From IMG/VR virus record IMGVR_UViG_3300044796_000664, positions 1 through 60,293 of that record: a stretch of 60,293 nt of DNA; one strand, 5' to 3'. Under the pieces are notes generated by a model. That model was not told where the DNA came from. It saw only the letters and a list, made by a program, of their open reading frames with translations, and did not search any database. Positions within the stretch are counted from its first letter, which is position 1, and each line of letters starts with the position of its first letter. The stretch is from a virus. Shown here piece by piece: positions 57,267 through 60,293 of this stretch. The position numbers and the translations under genes were made by a program.

Positions 57267-57484
57267 TGCCCCGCGGATTCCTCTCCGAAGACCACGACGC
57301 GAACGCCGTTCGCCGCTCCGACCTGGTGGACATCGCCGCCGAGGTCCGCGCCGAAACCGCCAAGGCCTGGCTGGTCTTCGACGGCGCCCGCGAGGCCTGG
57401 ATCGCCAAGGCCTGGGCCGAACGCAACCCCGACGGGACCTTCACCATGCCCGGGCACTGGGCCGTTGAGAAGGGCCTGATCTGA
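57266..57484 (+). CDS. Small protein of unknown function
   Basis: 72 residues; TGATG junction with the previous gene. LVDIAAEVRAETAKAWLVFD and REAWIAKAWAERNPDGTFTM read like a compact alpha/beta protein. Contains palindrome copy 8 near its start. Confidence 0.55.
   Translation: MPRGFLSEDHDANAVRRSDLVDIAAEVRAETAKAWLVFDGAREAWIAKAWAERNPDGTFTMPGHWAVEKGLI
57299..57313. repeat. Dispersed 15-bp palindrome, copy 8
   Basis: GCGAACGCCGTTCGC; encodes Ala-Asn-Ala-Val-Arg in the 57266-57484 gene. Confidence 0.9.
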
Positions 57485-57549
57485 CCTCCCAAACCCATCC
57501 TGGCGCATCCCGCGCCCGGTTCCACCGCTCGCAATATGGAGACGAGCCG

Positions 57550-57879
57550 ATGAACACCACAACGACCGCCAAAGCCGCCGACACGGCCGAGGCCAACACC
57601 CCAGCCGGCAAGCCGGTGATCGTGCGGACCTACTCCGCCGGCGCCCACTTCGGCTACCTGGTGCGCCGGGACGGCAAGGAAGTCGAGCTCGAGCGTTCGC
57701 GGCGCTTGTGGCGCTGGTTCGGGGCCTGGACCCTGAGCGAGATCGCCACGGATGGCCTGGACGCCAAGAAGTCTAAGATCGCCGCGCCGGTCAGCATCAC
57801 CCTGACCGAAGCCATCGAGATCATCGACTGCACGCCCGAGGCGGTCGCCAGCATCGAGTCCGCCAAATGGGCAGCCTAA
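57550..57879 (+). CDS. DUF6948-like phage protein
   Basis: 109 residues. VIVRTYSAGAHFGYLVRRDG, RSRRLWRWFGAWTLSEIATD and ITLTEAIEIIDCTPEAVASI follow the pattern of this small family found in phages and plasmids. Function unknown. Confidence 0.65.
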   Translation: MNTTTTAKAADTAEANTPAGKPVIVRTYSAGAHFGYLVRRDGKEVELERSRRLWRWFGAWTLSEIATDGLDAKKSKIAAPVSITLTEAIEIIDCTPEAVASIESAKWAA

Positions 57880-57892
57880 CCGAGAAGCCAGC

Positions 57893-57950
57893 CGGACCCG
57901 GGTCCGGGGACGGGTCCGGGGACGGGTCCGGGTCCGGGGACGGGTCCGGC
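57893..57950. repeat. 12-bp tandem repeat (GGGTCCGGGGAC)
   Basis: The unit GGGTCCGGGGAC is repeated about four times with one 6-base partial unit; the start is itself palindromic (CCGGACCCGGGTCCGG). Confidence 0.8.
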
Positions 57951-57957
57951 TGATCCC

Positions 57958-58010
57958 ATGGGCTGCTCAGCGGACTCGTAGCCTGCGGTCTCGCACGCTG
58001 AGCAGCCCAT
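57958..58010. repeat. Perfect 15-bp inverted repeat with 23-base loop
   Basis: Arms ATGGGCTGCTCAGCG (57958-57972) and CGCTGAGCAGCCCAT (57996-58010). There is no T-run after it. It lies between the DUF6948-like and ASCH genes. Confidence 0.85.
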
Positions 58011-58045
58011 CACACCTTAGCTTCAATCGATCTTCGGAGACGGAC

Positions 58046-58540
58046 GTGAGCGATCTTTTCGGACACCAGACTACCATCAAGGCCCTGTCGCTCTGGCAGC
58101 CATGGGCCTCGCTGATCTCTGCCGGCGTCAAGCGACACGAGACCCGCCACTGGTCGACGACCTATCGCGGACCGATCGCCATCCACGCGTCGAAGACCCT
58201 GGACCTTGCTGGCGCGCCTGAAGAGCTCTGCATCGCCGTCCTCGGCAAATTCTGGTCGACCCGGCTCCCGCTCGGCGCGGTGGTGGCCATCGGCGAGCTG
58301 ACGCGCTGCGCCGACGCCTGCCGCGTCAAGCCCGGCCTGACGGCCGCCGACCTTGAGAGCGGCAATTTCGCCACTGGCCGCTTCGCCTGGGCGATCGACC
58401 GGGTAAGGCCCCTCAAGGAGGCGATCCCCACAGTCGGCCGCCAGGGCCTGTTCAACTGGACGCTTCCCCAGGACCTCGACGAGCGCCTGATGCCCGCGCT
58501 GAACCACGCCGAGGCGGCTCGGATGGTAGGCTGGGCCTGA
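58046..58540 (+). CDS. ASCH-domain protein
   Basis: 164 residues from the GTG at 58046 (GGAGACGGAC upstream). The ASCH core is ALSLWQPWASLISAGVKRHE, TTYRGPIAIHASK and GAVVAIGELTRC. ASCH domains bind RNA or modified nucleosides; the partner here is unknown. It lies shortly before the recombinase gene in the same direction. Confidence 0.8.
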   Translation: MSDLFGHQTTIKALSLWQPWASLISAGVKRHETRHWSTTYRGPIAIHASKTLDLAGAPEELCIAVLGKFWSTRLPLGAVVAIGELTRCADACRVKPGLTAADLESGNFATGRFAWAIDRVRPLKEAIPTVGRQGLFNWTLPQDLDERLMPALNHAEAARMVGWA

Positions 58541-58542
58541 CC

Positions 58543-58677
58543 ATGGCCGCGCCTCGCCCCATCCCTGCCGCGCCCCTACCGCCGGAGATCCTCCGGCTGG
58601 CCGAGGCGCTTGCGCGGGTGGTGGAGGAGGCGCAGTTTCGCCGCGAACCCAGGAAAGCCGCCGCCAAGGAGCGTTGA
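58543..58677 (+). CDS. Very small protein upstream of the recombinase
   Basis: 44 residues (MAAPRPIPAAPLPPEILRLA...KAAAKER), with a Pro-rich start and an amphipathic helix. Start two bases after the ASCH stop; its stop shares a base with the recombinase ATG (TGATG). Candidate accessory factor for recombination only by position. Confidence 0.5.
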   Translation: MAAPRPIPAAPLPPEILRLAEALARVVEEAQFRREPRKAAAKER

Positions 58678-60293
58678 TGCGCGCCGCCCTCTACGCCCGC
58701 TTTTCCTCCGATCGCCAGAACGAGCGCTCCATCGCCGACCAGATCGCGGTGCTAAGCCGGCACGCCGCCGGCCGCGGCTGGACGGTCAGCGCGGTGTTCT
58801 CCGACGCGGCGATCTCCGGCGCGGCCATGGCCAACCGGCCTGGCCTGATCGCAGCGGTCGAAGCCGGAGAGCGCGGCGAGTTCGAGATCCTGCTGTGCGA
58901 GGACGAGGACCGGCTGGCGCGCAACCTGGAGACCACGGCCCACGTCTTCAACCGCCTGCGCCACGCCGGCGTGGCCATCGCCACCCTGTCGAGCGACGCC
59001 ATCGGGGTGATGGAAGTGGGCTTCAAGGGCGTGATGGCCGAGATGTTCCTGGCCAACCTCAGCCAGAAGACCAAGCGCGGCATGCACTCCAACGCCGAGA
59101 AGGGCCTGGCCACCGGCTCGCGCCTGTACGGCTACCGCAGCGAGCCCGGCGGGGCGATGGCCATCGTCGAGGCCGAGGCGGCCGTGATCCGCCGCATCTG
59201 CGCCGACTACGCCGCCGGCGACACCGCCCGCCAGATCGCCGCGGCGCTGAACGTCGAGGGAATCCCCGGACCGCGCGGGGGGCGCTGGAACGCCTCGTCC
59301 ATCAACGGCAGCCGCCAGCGCGCCAACGGCGTGCTGCGCACCGACCTCTATGGTGGGGTGAAGGTGTGGAATCGACTCGAGGTGCGCAAGGATCCGCGCA
59401 CGGGCAAGCGCCGGCCGGTGATCCGCCCCGAGGCAGAGTGGCGCCGCGTCGAGGTCCCGGCCCTGCGCATCGTCGACGAGGCCGTCTGGGCGGCCGTCCA
59501 GGCCCGCCACGCCCGCGAGGCGCACCAGGCGCCGGCGAACCTGCTGCGCCGACCGGGCGTGTTCTCCGGCCTGCTGAAGTGCGGGGTCTGCGGCGGGTCG
59601 TACACGGTCTACACGACCGACAAGCTGATCTGCGCCACCCATCGCGAGCAGGGCGACAGCGCCTGCGCCAACCGCCGCACGCCCAGCCGCTCGGCGATCG
59701 AGACCCGCGCCCTGCAGGCCATCCGCGAGCAGCTGCTGTCACCCGAGGCGGTGGCCGCCTATGTGCGCGCCTTCCATGCGGCCCACCACGCCCGCCAGAA
59801 GGCCCTGGCGTCGCGCCGTCAGCCGCTGGAGCGCCGCCTGGGCGAGATCCACCGCGCGATCGAACGGGTGGTCGACCGCATCTGCGACGGCACGGCGAAC
59901 CAGGCCATGGAGGCCCGGATGATGGCCATGGACGCCGAGCGTCAGGCCATCGAGGCCGAGCTGGCCGAAGCCGACGCCCAGGCCCCGCCCGTCCAGCTGC
60001 ACCCCCAGGCCGGCCGCGAATTCGCCGGTATCGTCGCCGAGCTGCAGACCTGGCTGGCGCAGGCCGCCACCGGCGAGACCCGCGCCCAGCGCGAGCTGAT
60101 GGACGCCGTGCGCGGCCTCATCGAGAAGATCGAGATTATCCCCCTGACCCAGGACCGCGGCGGCCCCATCGACCTGGTCCTGCACGGCCGCCTCGCCGCC
60201 CTGCTCACCGGCGGGGAAGAACAGGCCTGGAACGCTGGGTTGGGAGCGGTGGTAGCTGGGGGCGGGATCGAACCGCCGACCTGTGGGTTATGA
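58677..60293 (+). CDS. Large serine recombinase (integrase)
   Basis: 538 residues from the ATG at 58677 (AAGGAG upstream). Resolvase domain with catalytic Ser10 in LYARFSSDRQ and RLARN downstream; Recombinase domain; zinc ribbon from residue ~300 (LKCGVCGGSYT, CATHREQGDSACANRRT); coiled coil; C-terminal VVAGGGIEPPTCGL. The last 15 codons run through the attR core into the antisense of the tRNA gene, so the C-terminus is encoded by host DNA in the integrated state. It catalyses insertion at and, with a directionality factor, excision from the tRNA gene. Confidence 0.93.
   Translation: MRAALYARFSSDRQNERSIADQIAVLSRHAAGRGWTVSAVFSDAAISGAAMANRPGLIAAVEAGERGEFEILLCEDEDRLARNLETTAHVFNRLRHAGVAIATLSSDAIGVMEVGFKGVMAEMFLANLSQKTKRGMHSNAEKGLATGSRLYGYRSEPGGAMAIVEAEAAVIRRICADYAAGDTARQIAAALNVEGIPGPRGGRWNASSINGSRQRANGVLRTDLYGGVKVWNRLEVRKDPRTGKRRPVIRPEAEWRRVEVPALRIVDEAVWAAVQARHAREAHQAPANLLRRPGVFSGLLKCGVCGGSYTVYTTDKLICATHREQGDSACANRRTPSRSAIETRALQAIREQLLSPEAVAAYVRAFHAAHHARQKALASRRQPLERRLGEIHRAIERVVDRICDGTANQAMEARMMAMDAERQAIEAELAEADAQAPPVQLHPQAGREFAGIVAELQTWLAQAATGETRAQRELMDAVRGLIEKIEIIPLTQDRGGPIDLVLHGRLAALLTGGEEQAWNAGLGAVVAGGGIEPPTCGL
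60248..60270 (+). other. attR core within the tRNA 3' end
   Basis: GGTGGTAGCTGGGGGCGGGATCG, 22 of 23 bases identical to 4884-4906. It covers the CCA end, acceptor 3' strand and part of the T arm of the tRNA gene. Confidence 0.85.
60250..60293 (-). tRNA. 3' half of a tRNA gene with CAT anticodon (tRNA-Met or Ile2), cut by the window edge
   Basis: Reading the minus strand: anticodon CAT (60290-60292), anticodon stem 3' strand CCCAC, variable AGGTC, T arm GGCGG TTCGATC CCGCC (five perfect pairs), acceptor 3' strand CCCAGCT, then ACCA encoded. The 5' half lies outside the window. U at position 72 argues against the initiator type. Confidence 0.85.

Noticed and set aside
1-60293. CRISPR array
   Set aside because: I found no regularly spaced direct repeats with unique spacers; the repeat tracts here are tandem, palindromic or iteron-like.

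Overview
The window is almost entirely one temperate, long-tailed (siphovirus-type) prophage in a GC-rich (roughly two-thirds GC) alphaproteobacterium. A Caulobacterales host (Caulobacter or Phenylobacterium type) is my inference, from the composition, the RcGTA-like tail gene order and the style of the intergenic repeats. The sequence itself does not name the species.

Boundaries: a serine recombinase (58677-60293) ends inside the 3' half of a tRNA gene with a CAT anticodon, which lies antisense at the right edge. A 23-bp core with one mismatch occurs at 4884-4906 (attL) and 60248-60270 (attR), so the element spans about 55.4 kb. To the left of attL lie a secreted protein, a TIR-domain protein paired with a RyR-domain protein (candidate defence pair), and the decayed 3' part of a second serine recombinase that ends at the same core. 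This suggests an older element used the same tRNA site first.

Layout, left to right: 5.2-6.5 kb, small accessory genes; 6.5-12.4 kb (minus strand), adenine methyltransferase, coiled-coil membrane protein, lipase, zinc proteins, two lipoproteins, secreted HNH-like protein, GH19 endolysin and holin; 12.4-27.2 kb (minus), fibre-like proteins, central tail protein, NlpC/P60, DUF2163, DUF2460, tape measure and a frameshifted tail assembly chaperone; 27.3-41.3 kb (minus), major tail protein, connectors, a glycosyltransferase pair, capsid, prohead protease, portal, terminases and HNH. A minus-strand terminator at 41324-41354 separates this late operon from the early leftward operon (41.4-49.95 kb), which holds two primase/helicase proteins, a methyltransferase, a DnaA-C-like protein and small genes, with a HicAB module on the opposite strand. 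The immunity region (49.67-50.75 kb) has divergent Cro-like and S24 CI-like regulators. The rightward operon (51.8-60.3 kb) carries a ParB-like protein, a C5 cytosine methyltransferase, small proteins, an ASCH protein and the recombinase.

Most striking non-gene features: (i) a 15-bp palindrome GCGAACGNCGTTCGC present as eight perfect copies spread from 12 to 57 kb, always in the same codon phase when inside a gene; (ii) about ten REP-like palindromes placed between late structural genes, whose inner stems differ in sequence but keep pairing; (iii) ACTGTCTGT iteron-like repeats at 42.3-42.5 kb beside the replication genes; (iv) a degenerate 5-bp repeat tract before the tape measure gene; (v) an attachment core inside the recombinase reading frame, so that integration should swap the recombinase C-terminus.
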